This document shows positions 7,727-16,898 of a DNA stretch of 59,593 nt, one piece after another. Below the pieces are notes generated by a model that saw only the letters and a program-made list of their open reading frames with translations, ran no database searches and was not told the DNA's origin. Source of the stretch: Rubrivivax sp. (GTDB lineage: Bacteria; Pseudomonadota; Gammaproteobacteria; Burkholderiales; Burkholderiaceae_C); NCBI GenBank assembly GCA_018780805.1, contig JADMJD010000136.1, positions 1 through 59,593 of the forward strand. Direction: 5' to 3'. Each line of letters starts with the position of its first letter. Within the stretch, counting starts at the first letter, position 1. Both the position numbers and the translations under genes were made by a program.

Positions 7727-8620
7727 ATGCTCAACGTCACCGTCGATCAGTCCAAGGTGCCCGCCGTCGCTTTCGAGCGTTCCCCGGGTTATTGGCAGAC
7801 CGTCGGCCGGCGCCTGATGCGGGACAAACTCGCACTCGCCGCCGGCATCGGCATCTTCGGCCTGCTGATCCTGGCGCTGTTCGGCCAGTTCCTGGCGCCG
7901 CAGGACCCGTATGCCGCGGCCATGCTGAACCGGCTCAAGCCCATCGGCTTCGAGGGCCACCCGCTGGGCACCGACGAACTGGGCCGCGACATGCTGAGCC
8001 GGCTGATGGTCGGTGCGCAGCTCAGCCTGTTCATGGGCATCACGCCGGTGATCTGCGCTTTCATGATCGGCTCGCTGATCGGCATCACGGCCGGTTACGC
8101 CGGTGGTGCTGCGAACACCGTGATCATGCGCACCATCGACGTGTTCTACGCCTTCCCGTCGGTGCTGCTGGCCATCGCGCTCAGCGGTACGCTGGGCGCG
8201 GGCATCACCAACTCGCTGATCTCGCTGACGGTGGTCTTCATCCCGCCCATCGCGCGCGTGGCCGAGAGTGTGACCACACAGATCCGCACGCGCGACTTTG
8301 TGGAAGCTGCACGCGCCAGTGGTGCCGGCGCCATCACCATCGTGCGTGTGCACGTGCTGGGCAACGTGCTGGGGCCGATCTTCGTCTACGCCACCAGCCT
8401 GATCGCGGTGAGCATGATCCTGTCCTCGGGCCTGAGCTTCCTGGGCCTGGGCGTCAAGCCGCCCGAGCCGGAATGGGGCCTGATGCTGAACACGCTGCGC
8501 ACCGCCATCTACACGCAGCCGTGGATCGCGGCGTTGCCCGGCGCGATGATCTTTGCCACCTCCATCCTGTTCAACCTGCTGTCCGACGGGCTGCGCAACG
8601 CGATGGAGATCAAGTCGTGA
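7727..8620 (+). CDS. ABC transporter permease, DppC/OppC type
   Basis: Second inner-membrane permease (297 residues). The layout is typical of DppC: an N-terminal cytoplasmic tail with a [19 protein letters not shown] helix, then the OppC-specific loop [19 protein letters not shown] and [17 protein letters not shown]. The ATPase-contact loop is near [21 protein letters not shown] chose ATG 7727 ([12 protein letters not shown]). The frame is open further upstream only through the hairpin repeat, where it would add repeat-derived residues. The stop overlaps the next start as GTGA. Confidence 0.92.
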   Translation: MLNVTVDQSKVPAVAFERSPGYWQTVGRRLMRDKLALAAGIGIFGLLILALFGQFLAPQDPYAAAMLNRLKPIGFEGHPLGTDELGRDMLSRLMVGAQLSLFMGITPVICAFMIGSLIGITAGYAGGAANTVIMRTIDVFYAFPSVLLAIALSGTLGAGITNSLISLTVVFIPPIARVAESVTTQIRTRDFVEAARASGAGAITIVRVHVLGNVLGPIFVYATSLIAVSMILSSGLSFLGLGVKPPEPEWGLMLNTLRTAIYTQPWIAALPGAMIFATSILFNLLSDGLRNAMEIKS

Positions 8621-9618
8621 GCACGTTGCTGGAGGTCGCAGGCCTGGTCAAACATTTCCCCCTCAAGAAGGACGTGTTCGGCCGTGGCGGTGGTGTCGTG
8701 CGCGCGGTCGATGGGGTCAGCTTCAACGTGCAGGCCGGCGAGACACTGGGCGTGGTCGGTGAGTCAGGCTGCGGCAAGAGCACCACGGCGCGGCTGCTGA
8801 TGCACCTGATCGAACCCGACCGCGGCGAGATCATCTTCGACGGCGCCGCGGTGGGCAGCCGGCAGCTGGGCCTGAAGGAGTACCGGCGCCAGGCGCAGAT
8901 GGTGTTCCAGGACAGCTATGCCAGCCTGAACCCGCGCCTGACCATCGAAGACAGCATCGCGTTTGCGCCCCAGGTGCACGGCACGCCGCACCGCGAGGCG
9001 GTGGAACGTGCACGTAACCTGCTGGCGCGTGTGGGCCTGGAGCCGCTGCGGTTTGCCGAGCGTTACCCGCACGAACTCTCCGGCGGCCAGCGCCAGCGCG
9101 TGAACATCGCGCGTGCGCTGGCGCTGCAGCCGCGGCTCATCATCCTGGACGAGGCCGTGTCGGCGCTCGACAAGTCGGTCGAAGCCCAGGTGCTGAACCT
9201 GCTGCTGGACCTGAAGGACGAGTTCGGGCTGACCTACATCTTCATCAGCCACGACCTGAACGTGGTGCGCTACATCTCTGACCGCGTGATGGTGATGTAC
9301 CTGGGCCAGGTGGCCGAGATCGGCGACAGCGAGACGCTGTTCGAAGCCCCGCGCCACCCTTACACCAAGGCGCTGCTGTCCAGCATCCCGGCCATGGACC
9401 CGGACCAGCGCACCGAGGTGCCACCGTTGGCCGGTGACCCGCCGAACCCGATCAACCCGCCGCCGGGCTGCCGTTTCCACACCCGCTGCGCGATGGTGCA
9501 GGAGGTGTGCAAAAGCCGCGTGCCCACGCTGACCGGTGGCGGCACCGGCCACCCGGTGGCCTGCCTGATGCACGAGCCCGGCAGTGGCCACACGGCAGCG
9601 CAGAAGGTGGCGGCATGA
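8617..9618 (+). CDS. Peptide-type ABC transporter ATP-binding protein, DppF/OppF-like
   Basis: ATPase subunit (333 residues) powering the importer. Walker [10 protein letters not shown] is at 48-56, signature LSGGQ at 154-158, Walker B LIILDEA at 174-180, and ISHDL (H-loop) follows. The C-terminal oligopeptide-transporter domain carries the spaced cysteines CRFHTRC..VC..AC seen in Dpp/Opp ATPases. GTG start overlapping the permease stop (GTGA); the longer frame upstream runs through the permease gene in another frame. In most operons the D-type ATPase comes first; here the F-like one precedes. Confidence 0.92.
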   Translation: MSTLLEVAGLVKHFPLKKDVFGRGGGVVRAVDGVSFNVQAGETLGVVGESGCGKSTTARLLMHLIEPDRGEIIFDGAAVGSRQLGLKEYRRQAQMVFQDSYASLNPRLTIEDSIAFAPQVHGTPHREAVERARNLLARVGLEPLRFAERYPHELSGGQRQRVNIARALALQPRLIILDEAVSALDKSVEAQVLNLLLDLKDEFGLTYIFISHDLNVVRYISDRVMVMYLGQVAEIGDSETLFEAPRHPYTKALLSSIPAMDPDQRTEVPPLAGDPPNPINPPPGCRFHTRCAMVQEVCKSRVPTLTGGGTGHPVACLMHEPGSGHTAAQKVAA

Positions 9619-10607
9619 GCGAAGCAGCGCCCTTCGTCGACATCCAGAACCTGCAGGTCTGTTTCACCGGTGGCCGCAAACCGGTGCAGGCCGTGGGCGG
9701 TGTCGATCTGCAGGTGAAACGCGGCGAAGTCGTGGCGCTGATCGGCGAAAGTGGCTCCGGCAAGAGTGTCACGCTGCGTTCGCTGCTGCGCCTGCACCCG
9801 CCGCGCCGCACGGTGATGGGCGGCAGCGTGCGCGTCGGCGGCCACGATGTGCTGGCGATGGCCCCCGGCGCGCTGGCCGACTACCGCGGCAAGGTCGCAT
9901 CGATGATCTTCCAGGAGCCGCTGCTGGCGCTGGACCCGGTCTACAGTGTGGGCGCACAGATCGTCGAGAGCATCCGCCGGCACGAACCCGTCTCCCAGGC
10001 CGAGGCGCACAAACGTGCGCTGGAACTGTTCGAACGGGTGCGCATCCCCAGCCCCGAGCGGCGGCTGGCCGCCTACCCGCACGAGATGAGCGGCGGCATG
10101 CGCCAGCGCGCGATGATCGCGCTGGCCCTGGCCTGCCGCCCGCAGCTGCTGCTGGCCGACGAGCCCACCACGGCGCTGGACGCCACGGTGCAGATCCAGG
10201 TGTTGCTGCTGCTGCGCGAGTTGCAGCGTGAGCTGGGCCTGGCGGTGATCTTCGTCACCCACGACATCGGCGCCGCGGTGGAGGTGGCCGACCGCATCGC
10301 GGTGATGTACGCCGGCCGCATCGTCGAAGAAGGCACGGCGCGCGAGCTGATCCGCGCACCGCGCCACCCGTACACGATGGCACTGCTGCACAGCCGCGCC
10401 CACGGTGCGCTGGCCAAGGGCAGCCGGCTGCAGACGATAGGCGGCTCGCCGCCCGACCTGTCGGCGCTGCCAGCTGGCTGTGCCTTTGCCGAACGTTGCC
10501 CGATGGCGCTGGACGTCTGCCGCAGCACGCGGCCCGAGGTGGTGCACCTCAGCGGCTCGCACCGCGCGCGTTGCCTGCGCACTGCGGACACGGTCGCCAC
10601 GACGTGA
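9615..10607 (+). CDS. Peptide-type ABC transporter ATP-binding protein, DppD/OppD-like
   Basis: Second ATPase subunit (330 residues). Walker A GESGSGKS is at 44-51, the signature reads [12 protein letters not shown], Walker B LLLADEPT, and the H-loop FVTHDI. The tail has the cysteine-rich [14 protein letters not shown] motif of this subfamily. It overlaps the previous stop by ATGA and the amidase start by GTGA, so transporter and amidase should be made in fixed ratio. With the 8617 product it forms the heterodimeric motor of a Dpp-like importer. Confidence 0.93.
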   Translation: MSEAAPFVDIQNLQVCFTGGRKPVQAVGGVDLQVKRGEVVALIGESGSGKSVTLRSLLRLHPPRRTVMGGSVRVGGHDVLAMAPGALADYRGKVASMIFQEPLLALDPVYSVGAQIVESIRRHEPVSQAEAHKRALELFERVRIPSPERRLAAYPHEMSGGMRQRAMIALALACRPQLLLADEPTTALDATVQIQVLLLLRELQRELGLAVIFVTHDIGAAVEVADRIAVMYAGRIVEEGTARELIRAPRHPYTMALLHSRAHGALAKGSRLQTIGGSPPDLSALPAGCAFAERCPMALDVCRSTRPEVVHLSGSHRARCLRTADTVATT

Positions 10608-11794
10608 ATCTCTTGAACGACACCGCGCGCGCCTTCATGCCCTACCCGGCGGTGCCGGTGCGGCATGCGTCCACCGGGCCGCTGGCCGGCCTGCGGTTTG
10701 GCGTGAAGGACCTGTTCGACGTCGCCGGTTACCCCACCAGCGGCGGCCAGCCGATGATGCTGGCGCTCTCAGGCATCAAGACGCGCCACGCGCCCGTGGT
10801 GCAGGCGCTGCTGGATGCGGGTGCGGGCTTCGCCGGCAAGACGGTCACCGACGAACTGGCGTTTTCGATGAACGGCCAGAACGCGCATTTCGGCGCGCCG
10901 ATCAATGGCGCCGCGCCGGAGCGCATCAGCGGCGGCTCGTCGTCAGGCTCGGCCGCGGCCGTGTCCAACCGGCTGGTGGACTTTGCCCTCGGCAGCGACA
11001 CCGGCGGTTCGGTGCGAGCACCGGCCAGCCACTGCGGCCTGGTCGGCCTGCGGCCCACGCATGGCCGCATCCCCCTGGCCGGCGCGATGGACCTGGCGCC
11101 CAGCCTGGACACCTGCGGCTGGTTCACGCGCGATCTGCCCACGTTTGCGCGGGTTGCGTCCGTGCTGCTGGGCAGCGATGCACAGCCGCTGCCGCAGCGC
11201 GTGCGCCTGCTCCGGCCGCACGAGGTCTGGGCGCTGCTGGCGCCCGAGGTGACGGCCGCGCTGGCCGAACCCTGCAGCCGCGTGCAGGCCGTGGGGGGCA
11301 CGGCAACACCCGTGGACATCGTGCTGGACAGCTTCGATGCGATGTACTGGCACACGCGCCACATCCAGGGCCGCGAGGCCTGGAGCAGCCTGGGCGGTTT
11401 CATCACCCGCCACCAGCCGCCGCTGGGGCCGGGCGTGAAGGAGCGGTTCGACTGGTCCAGCCGCGTGACCGACGAGCAGGTGGCCGCGGCCAGCGCCTTC
11501 CGTGTGCAGTTCACCCAGCGCCTGGCCGATCTGCTGGGCGACGACGGTGTGCTGCTGATGCCGACGATGCCCGACATCGCCCCGCTCAGCGCGGCGCCGG
11601 AAGCGTCGCTGGAGGACTACCGTAACGCGTCCATCCGCCTGCTGTGCACGGCCGGCCTGAGTGGGTTCCCGCAGTTGTCGCTGCCGCTGGGCAGCCGCCT
11701 GGGCGCACCGCTGGGTTTGTCGCTGCTGGGCCCGCCGGGGCGCGATGCCAGCCTCGTGGCGCTCGCTGCGCGGCTGGTTCAGAGCACGATCTGA
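10604..11794 (+). CDS. Amidase-signature family amidase
   Basis: Cytoplasmic amidohydrolase (396 residues) of the GatA/amidase-signature family, which cleaves C-N amide bonds by a Ser-cisSer-Lys triad. All parts are visible: Lys35 in FGVKDLFD, the serine run in [11 protein letters not shown] (112-114) and nucleophile Ser136 in [10 protein letters not shown]. The substrate is open. The 5' end is fixed by a GTG overlapping the ATPase stop. The last 16 bp overlap the 3' end of the convergent allA-like gene. Position at the end of an importer operon beside a racemase and ureidoglycolate lyase suggests it hydrolyses the imported amide or a ureide intermediate. Confidence 0.88.
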   Translation: MNLLNDTARAFMPYPAVPVRHASTGPLAGLRFGVKDLFDVAGYPTSGGQPMMLALSGIKTRHAPVVQALLDAGAGFAGKTVTDELAFSMNGQNAHFGAPINGAAPERISGGSSSGSAAAVSNRLVDFALGSDTGGSVRAPASHCGLVGLRPTHGRIPLAGAMDLAPSLDTCGWFTRDLPTFARVASVLLGSDAQPLPQRVRLLRPHEVWALLAPEVTAALAEPCSRVQAVGGTATPVDIVLDSFDAMYWHTRHIQGREAWSSLGGFITRHQPPLGPGVKERFDWSSRVTDEQVAAASAFRVQFTQRLADLLGDDGVLLMPTMPDIAPLSAAPEASLEDYRNASIRLLCTAGLSGFPQLSLPLGSRLGAPLGLSLLGPPGRDASLVALAARLVQSTI

Positions 11795-12261
11795 ACCGGC
11801 GCCGCCAGGTGGGCGATTTCGCAGTCGCTCACGTCGGCCGCCCGTTCCAGCACCGCCACGTCCACGTCGTCCATCACGATCAGCGCGTGGTGCCAGGTGC
11901 CGGCGGCCAGTGTCCAGCCCTGGCCGGGTCGGGTGACGAAGGCGGCCAGCGTGGCGGGGTCAGGCGCCGAATCCCCTTGGGCCACCAACAGCACACAACG
12001 TGCCGTGCCCAGCGGCAGGAAACTTTGCGTGCCCAGGCGGTGGCGCTCCAGTTCATGCCAGGGGCCAGCCGCGGCCCGAGCGGTGGCGCGGAAAACGGCC
12101 AGCACCGGCTGGCCACCCTCGGCCGCCAGCGCCAGCGGACCGGCGTCGCTGCGCCAGGCGTTGCCGTCGTTGATCCAGCGGCCGGCCGTGCCGGCTTCGA
12201 CCACGTGGCCATAGGGCGCGAAGCTGGTGTCGTCGAGGGGCTGGGCGTGCAATGTGGACAT
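11779..12261 (-). CDS. allA: Ureidoglycolate lyase
   Basis: 160 residues, the usual AllA length. The enzyme splits ureidoglycolate into glyoxylate and urea at the end of allantoin breakdown. Family features seen: APYGHVVEAG near the start, INDGNAW, ELERHRLGTQSFLPLG (the HPLGSQ-type motif) and GTWHHALIVMDDVDVAVLER near the end. I chose ATG 12261 (MSTLHAQPLDD); the longer frame would start inside the regulator. It converges on the amidase with 16 bp of overlapping coding sequence and is divergent from the GntR gene (61-bp gap). The rest of the allantoin pathway is not in this window. Confidence 0.85.
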   Translation of the reverse strand: MSTLHAQPLDDTSFAPYGHVVEAGTAGRWINDGNAWRSDAGPLALAAEGGQPVLAVFRATARAAAGPWHELERHRLGTQSFLPLGTARCVLLVAQGDSAPDPATLAAFVTRPGQGWTLAAGTWHHALIVMDDVDVAVLERAADVSDCEIAHLAAPVQIVL

Positions 12262-12322
12262 GAGTCGGTCGCGTGGTGGCGGGACAATACCGCCGCCCTG
12301 CCAGCCTAGCAGGCCCCGCGCC

Positions 12323-13021
12323 ATGACCCCGCCCCGCCCGCCCACCGCCACTGACCGTGTCTACCAAGGCATCTACCAGGCCATGATGGAACACCGCCTG
12401 GCGCCCGGCGCCTGGCTGCGCGAGGAGGAACTGGCGCAGACCTTCGGTGTGTCGCGCACCGTCGTGCGACAGGCCTTGCAGCGGCTGGCGCAGGACCATC
12501 TGATCGAGCTCATCCACAACCGCGGCGCCCAGGTGCCACAACCGGCGCTGGCCGATGCGGCACATGTGTTCGAGGCCCGGCGTGTGGTGGAGTGCGAGGT
12601 GGCGCGCCGCCTGGGTGGCCGGCTCAGTGCCGCCCAACTGGCCGAACTGCGCACGCTGATGCTGGCCGAAGCCGAGGCCGACCAGCGCGGCGACGCCCCG
12701 GCCGCGGTGCGGCTGTCAGGCGAGTTCCACCTGGCGCTGGCGCGCATGCATGGCAACCCGCTGTTCACGCGGCTGCTGGACAGCCTGCTGCCCACCACGT
12801 CGATGTTGATGGCCTTGTACAAGGTGGGCGGTGGCCCGGTCTGTGTGGCGCACCGCCATGCCGACCTGGTGGACGCCCTCGCGGCCGACGGCGCCACCGG
12901 CGCGGCCGAGATGCGGCGCCACCTGAAGGAGCTGGAGCGTTCGCTCACCAAGGGCCGTGCGCCGGCCGCCACGCCGCTGCGCGATGTCTTCGCGCCGTAC
13001 AAGGACAGCGACGGTCCTTAG
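12323..13021 (+). CDS. GntR family transcriptional regulator, FCD subfamily
   Basis: 232 residues. The N-terminal winged HTH (about 14-72) contains LREEELAQTFGVSRTVVRQALQRLAQDHLIEL, a clear GntR signature. The C-terminal all-helical FCD ligand domain (about 80-215) has the metal-type histidines in SGEFHLALARMHGNPL and VAHRHADLVDAL. FCD regulators usually respond to small organic acids. It is divergent from allA and probably controls this block; candidate operators lie at 4846-4858 and 4936-4948. I see no matching site in the short gap just upstream. Confidence 0.88.
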   Translation: MTPPRPPTATDRVYQGIYQAMMEHRLAPGAWLREEELAQTFGVSRTVVRQALQRLAQDHLIELIHNRGAQVPQPALADAAHVFEARRVVECEVARRLGGRLSAAQLAELRTLMLAEAEADQRGDAPAAVRLSGEFHLALARMHGNPLFTRLLDSLLPTTSMLMALYKVGGGPVCVAHRHADLVDALAADGATGAAEMRRHLKELERSLTKGRAPAATPLRDVFAPYKDSDGP

Positions 13022-13032
13022 AATCGCGGCCC

Positions 13033-13887
13033 ATGCCCGAGCCCGGCCTGCCCACCGCCCAACTGTCCTTGTTCGACGAGGTGACGGCGCCGCCGACACC
13101 GGCGGCCAAGCCCGCAGCCCCGGCCCCGGCCTTGCCCGCTTCACCGCGCGCCCGGCACGAGCTGCTGCTGGGTGAACACCGGGTGCCTTTCGAGTTGAAG
13201 CGTGCGCGTCGGCGCAGCATCGGTTTCATGGTCGGCCCCGAGGGCCTGGCCGTCAGCGCCCCGAAGTGGGTGGGGCTGGCCGAGATCGAATCGGTGCTCG
13301 TGGGCAAACAGGCCTGGATCCTGCGCAAGCTGCACGAACAGCAGGAGCGCCAGCGCCGCCAGCACGCCGCGCGCGTGGAGTGGCGCGATGGCAGCGTCGT
13401 GCCCTTCCTGGGTGAATCCGTGATCCTGGTGCTGGACCCGCGCTGCACCGGTGCGGTCCTCCATACGGCCGACAACACCTTGCCCGGCGTGCCGCACCTC
13501 ACGCTGCACCTGGGCCTGCCGGAACAGGCCAGCGCCGAGCAGGTGCGTGAGCTGGTGCAAAGCTGGCTGCAGCGCCAGGCGCGGCGCATCTTCGAGGAGC
13601 GCTGCGCGGTCTACACGCAGCGCATGGGTGTGCGCATGACCCGGCTGTCGCTGAGCTCGGCCGCCACACGCTGGGGCAGCGCCAGTGCCGACGGCTCGAT
13701 CCGCCTGAACTGGCGCCTGGTGCATTTCGGCCTGCCGGTGATCGACTACGTGGTGGCCCACGAACTGGCCCACCTGCGTGAGATGAACCACAGCGCGGCC
13801 TTCTGGGACGTGGTGCGTTCGGTGGTGCCGGGTTTCGAGCAGGCCCGCGCCGCGCTGCGCGAGGGTGTGCTGCCGGCCTACGACTGA
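13033..13887 (+). CDS. YgjP-type (DUF45) zinc metalloprotease
   Basis: 284 residues. The C-terminal zincin motif HELAHLREMNH gives His243, Glu244, His247 and His253 as likely metal ligands and base. The preceding LSSAATRWGSASADGSIRLNWRL is the conserved YgjP strand region. The N-terminal 40 residues are low-complexity Pro/Ala and may be a flexible lead. The biological role of this family is poorly known. From memory, this gene directly follows plsC in many Burkholderiales; here 9 kb of accessory genes intervene. No signal peptide, so cytoplasmic. Confidence 0.85.
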   Translation: MPEPGLPTAQLSLFDEVTAPPTPAAKPAAPAPALPASPRARHELLLGEHRVPFELKRARRRSIGFMVGPEGLAVSAPKWVGLAEIESVLVGKQAWILRKLHEQQERQRRQHAARVEWRDGSVVPFLGESVILVLDPRCTGAVLHTADNTLPGVPHLTLHLGLPEQASAEQVRELVQSWLQRQARRIFEERCAVYTQRMGVRMTRLSLSSAATRWGSASADGSIRLNWRLVHFGLPVIDYVVAHELAHLREMNHSAAFWDVVRSVVPGFEQARAALREGVLPAYD

Positions 13888-13978
13888 TCGCCGGCGTCAT
13901 GCTTTGTGGGGATGTGTTTCTGCCTCACCGTCCGTCACACTCCGTTTCGGTGCTGTCGTCAGGTAAGCACAGGGAAGG

Positions 13979-13999
13979 CAGGCACCGCTCGAGTGCCTG
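13979..13999 (+). other. Hairpin upstream of the terminator
   Basis: Perfect 7-bp stem CAGGCAC (13979-13985) and GTGCCTG (13993-13999) with a 7-nt loop. It stands 18 nt before the strong terminator and could be part of a small transcript ending there. No promoter was identified with confidence. Confidence 0.4.
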
Positions 14000-14017
14000 G
14001 TGATCGAGAAAGTCAGG

Positions 14018-14046
14018 AAGGGCCGGTCGCAAGACCGGCCCTTTTT
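14018..14046 (+). terminator. Rho-independent terminator
   Basis: Eleven-bp perfect stem AAGGGCCGGTC / GACCGGCCCTT with a GCAA tetraloop (14029-14032), running into a run of five T on the plus strand. The clearest terminator in the window. It closes the metalloprotease transcript and insulates the leucine operon. The 222-bp gap from 13888 to 14109 otherwise holds the hairpin above and the liuR promoter. Confidence 0.92.
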
Positions 14047-14076
14047 GCGTGCGTCCCCACCGGCCGTGCAAGGTGC

Positions 14077-14102
14077 TAGATTAACGTTTACGTCAACGTC
14101 AA
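14077..14102 (+). promoter_or_regulatory. LiuR-type operator with -10-like element before liuR
   Basis: Inverted repeat TTAACGTT-N6-AACGTCAA (14081-14102, one mismatch between arms). It is preceded by TAGATT (14077-14082), which could serve as a -10; no good -35 is visible. It aligns over 22 bp with only three differences to the site at 44520-44541 before liuB. MerR-family LiuR proteins are known to bind ACGT-rich palindromes of this kind in proteobacterial leucine operons, so autoregulation is likely. Confidence 0.8.
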
Positions 14103-14109
14103 CCGCACC

Positions 14110-14547
14110 ATGCCGGACATCACCCGCCCGGACGCGCGCCTCTACACGATCACCGAGCTCGCGCAGGAGTTCGATGTCACGCCGCGTGCCATCCGCTTTT
14201 ACGAAGACATGGGCCTGATCGCGCCCGCCCGCGCCGGCCGCAACCGCGTGTACGCACAACGCGACCGCACCCGGCTGAAGTTGACGCTGCGTGGCAAGCG
14301 CCTGGGCCTGAGCCTGCAGGAGATCAAACAGCTGGTGGACATGTACGACTCGCCGTCGGACACCGCACCGCAGCTGCAAGCCTTCCTGGGCGTGCTGGCA
14401 GAACACCGCCGGCTGCTGGAGCAGCAGCGCGAGGACATCGCCGTCACGCTGGACGAGATCAGCCAGCACGAGGCCCGTTGCCGCACGCTGCTGGCGCAGG
14501 CCGCGGGCAGCCCCGCACCCCGCCTCAAACGCAAGCTGGCCGCCTGA
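14110..14547 (+). CDS. liuR: MerR family regulator of leucine/isovalerate catabolism
   Basis: 145 residues. The N-terminal MerR HTH is YTITELAQEFDVTPRAIRFYEDMGLIAPAR, followed by a KLTLRGKRLGLSLQEIKQLVDMYD helix typical of LiuR and a coiled-coil dimer helix (about 85-130). There is no cysteine-rich metal loop; the only Cys (RCRTLL) is in the helix, which argues against a metal sensor. The gene sits first in an operon with isovaleryl-CoA dehydrogenase and behind a palindromic ACGT-type operator that recurs at liuB. The stop overlaps the next start by one base (TGATG). Confidence 0.9.
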   Translation: MPDITRPDARLYTITELAQEFDVTPRAIRFYEDMGLIAPARAGRNRVYAQRDRTRLKLTLRGKRLGLSLQEIKQLVDMYDSPSDTAPQLQAFLGVLAEHRRLLEQQREDIAVTLDEISQHEARCRTLLAQAAGSPAPRLKRKLAA

Positions 14548-14999
14548 TGGCACCGACCCCCACCCCTGATTTCGAAGCCCGCACCCGCGTCTCGTTCGCA
14601 CGCCAGGCGGCGATGGTCACGCTGGGCATCACGCTGGAACGCGCCGAGCCCGGCCTCGTCGAGCTGGCGTTGCCCCATCGACCGGACCTGACGCAGCAGC
14701 ACGGCTTCCTGCACGCCGGCATCGTGTCCACCGCGCTCGATTCCGCCTGCGGTTACGCCGCCTTCACGCTGATGCCTGCCGACGCCGCGGTGCTGACCAT
14801 CGAGTTCAAGGTCAACCTGCTGGCCCCGGCGCGCGGGCCGGTGCTGCGCATCGTCGGCGAGGTGGTGAAAGCCGGCCGCACCATCAGCGTGGTCGATGCA
14901 CGCGCCTGGCAGCGTGGACCTGACGCCACCGAAGACACCCTGGTCGCCACCATGACCGCCACCGTGATGACCGTGCTGGGCCGCGGCATCGCGGGCTGA
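14547..14999 (+). CDS. PaaI-like hotdog-fold acyl-CoA thioesterase
   Basis: 150 residues with the hotdog thioesterase pattern: [25 protein letters not shown], in which the HG..H and downstream Asp correspond to the active-site helix of PaaI-type enzymes. It probably releases CoA from short or branched acyl-CoA that stalls in the leucine pathway; the substrate is inferred only from context. ATG overlaps the liuR stop. Followed 20 bp later by liuA with an AAGGAG ribosome site. Confidence 0.85.
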   Translation: MAPTPTPDFEARTRVSFARQAAMVTLGITLERAEPGLVELALPHRPDLTQQHGFLHAGIVSTALDSACGYAAFTLMPADAAVLTIEFKVNLLAPARGPVLRIVGEVVKAGRTISVVDARAWQRGPDATEDTLVATMTATVMTVLGRGIAG

Positions 15000-15019
15000 A
15001 CCCCACAAGGAGACACCTG

Positions 15020-16201
15020 ATGAGCACATTGCCTGGTCTGAACTTCATGCTCGGTGAAGACATCGACGCGCTGCGCGATGCGGTGCGCGATTTTGCGCAG
15101 GCCGAGATCGCGCCACGTGCCGCGCAGATCGACCGCGACGACCAGTTCCCGATGGACCTGTGGCGCAAGATGGGCGATCTGGGCGTGCTGGGCATCACGG
15201 TGCCGGAGGAGTTCGGCGGCGCCAACATGGGCTACCTGGCGCACATGATCGCGATGGAAGAGATCTCGCGCGCCAGCGCCAGCGTGGGCCTGAGCTACGG
15301 CGCACACAGCAACCTGTGCGTGAACCAGATCAAGCGCAACGGCAGCGATGCGCAGAAGGCGAAGTACCTGCCCAAGCTGGTGAGCGGCGAACACGTCGGC
15401 GCGCTGGCGATGAGCGAGCCTGGCGCCGGCAGCGACGTCATCAGCATGAAGCTGCGCGCCGAAGACAAGGGCGGCGTCTACCTGCTCAACGGCAGCAAGA
15501 TGTGGATCACCAACGGCCCCGACGCCGACGTGATGGTGGTCTACGCCAAGACCGAGCCCGAGCTGGGTGCGCGTGGCGTGACGGCCTTCATCGTCGAAAA
15601 GGGCATGCCGGGCTTCAGCACCGCGCAGAAGCTCGACAAGCTCGGCATGCGCGGCAGCCACACTGGCGAGATGGTGTTCCAGAACGTCGAGGTGCCGGCA
15701 TCCCACGTGCTGGGCAGCGTCGGTGGCGGCGCCAAGGTGCTGATGAGCGGGCTGGACTACGAACGTGCGGTGCTGGCCGCCGGCCCCATCGGCATCATGC
15801 AGGCGGTGATGGACAACGTCGTGCCCTACATCCATGACCGCAAGCAGTTCGGCCAGAGCATCGGCGAGTTCCAGCTGATCCAGGGCAAGGTGGCCGACAT
15901 GTACACCGTGCTGCAGGCGGCCCGTGCCTTCTGTTACCAGATCGGCAAGAACCTGGATGCGCTGGGCGCGCAGCACGTGCGCCAGGTGCGCAAGGACTGC
16001 GCCGCCGTCATCCTGTGGTGCGCCGAAGAGGCCACCAAGATGGCCGGCAACGGCGTGCAGATCTTCGGCGGCAACGGCTACATCAACGAGTACCCGCTGG
16101 GCCGGCTGTGGCGCGATGCCAAGCTGTACGAGATCGGCGCCGGCACCTCGGAAATCCGCCGCATGCTGATCGGGCGTGAGCTGTTTGCAGAAACCATGTG
16201 A
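15020..16201 (+). CDS. liuA: Isovaleryl-CoA dehydrogenase
   Basis: 393-residue FAD flavoenzyme oxidising isovaleryl-CoA to 3-methylcrotonyl-CoA, the first committed step after leucine transamination. The catalytic base sits in the isovaleryl-type place: Glu248 in GLDYERAVL. The usual C-terminal YEGT glutamate position is Ala (GAGTSEIRR). This distinguishes it from short- and medium-chain enzymes. [10 protein letters not shown] and [15 protein letters not shown] are standard flavin/substrate motifs. AAGGAG lies at 15006-15011. Its stop overlaps the carbonic anhydrase ATG by one base. Confidence 0.95.
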   Translation: MSTLPGLNFMLGEDIDALRDAVRDFAQAEIAPRAAQIDRDDQFPMDLWRKMGDLGVLGITVPEEFGGANMGYLAHMIAMEEISRASASVGLSYGAHSNLCVNQIKRNGSDAQKAKYLPKLVSGEHVGALAMSEPGAGSDVISMKLRAEDKGGVYLLNGSKMWITNGPDADVMVVYAKTEPELGARGVTAFIVEKGMPGFSTAQKLDKLGMRGSHTGEMVFQNVEVPASHVLGSVGGGAKVLMSGLDYERAVLAAGPIGIMQAVMDNVVPYIHDRKQFGQSIGEFQLIQGKVADMYTVLQAARAFCYQIGKNLDALGAQHVRQVRKDCAAVILWCAEEATKMAGNGVQIFGGNGYINEYPLGRLWRDAKLYEIGAGTSEIRRMLIGRELFAETM

Positions 16202-16893
16202 TGGACGGACTCAACGACCTCTTCGCGAAGAACCGGGCCTGGGCCGCGGCCACCGAAGCGCGCGAGCCCGGCTTCTTCACCAAGCTGCTGAACCAGCAGG
16301 CGCCGCAGTACCTGTGGGTGGGCTGTGCCGACAGCCGCGTGCCGGCCAACGACCTGGTCGGCCTGCTGCCGGGTGAGCTGTTCGTGCACCGCAACGTCGC
16401 CAACCTGATGGTGCACAGCGACCTGAACGCACTCTCGGTGCTGCAGTACGCGGTGGAGGTGCTGCAGGTCAAACACGTGATCGTGGTGGGGCACAGCAAC
16501 TGCGGTGGTGTGCGTGCGGCCATGACCAATGTGCGTGCCGGCCTGGTGGACAACTGGCTGCGCCATGTGCAGGACGTGCGTGACACGCACGAAGGATTCC
16601 TCGCCAGCCTGCACGAGAGCCTGCAGGTGGACGCGCTGGTGGAGCTGAACGTGCTGGAGCAGGCGCGCAGCGTCTGCCGCACCACGGTGGCCCAGGACGC
16701 CTGGCAGCGTGGGCAGGTGGTGAACGTGCACGGCTGGGTCTACGGCCTGCACAACGGCCTGCTGCAGGACCTGAGCTTCAGCGTCGGCGCACCGGAGAGC
16801 ATCAACGCCACCTACGACAGCGCGCTGGTGCAGGTGAAACGCCGTTGGTGGCAGCGCCAGGCCGAGCTCGGCGACGCACGCGAAGAAGGCTGA
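16201..16893 (+). CDS. can: Beta-class carbonic anhydrase
   Basis: 230 residues. Interconverts CO2 and bicarbonate in the cytoplasm. Zinc ligands fall at the same positions as in E. coli Can: Cys42 and His98, Cys101, with Asp44-Arg46 forming the dyad ([20 protein letters not shown]). The embedding between liuA and aceK is suggestive. The biotin carboxylase LiuBD downstream in the pathway consumes bicarbonate, and AceK controls carbon flow at isocitrate. That link is inference; the enzyme assignment is firm. Confidence 0.95.
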   Translation: MDGLNDLFAKNRAWAAATEAREPGFFTKLLNQQAPQYLWVGCADSRVPANDLVGLLPGELFVHRNVANLMVHSDLNALSVLQYAVEVLQVKHVIVVGHSNCGGVRAAMTNVRAGLVDNWLRHVQDVRDTHEGFLASLHESLQVDALVELNVLEQARSVCRTTVAQDAWQRGQVVNVHGWVYGLHNGLLQDLSFSVGAPESINATYDSALVQVKRRWWQRQAELGDAREEG

Positions 16894-16898
16894 CACCC

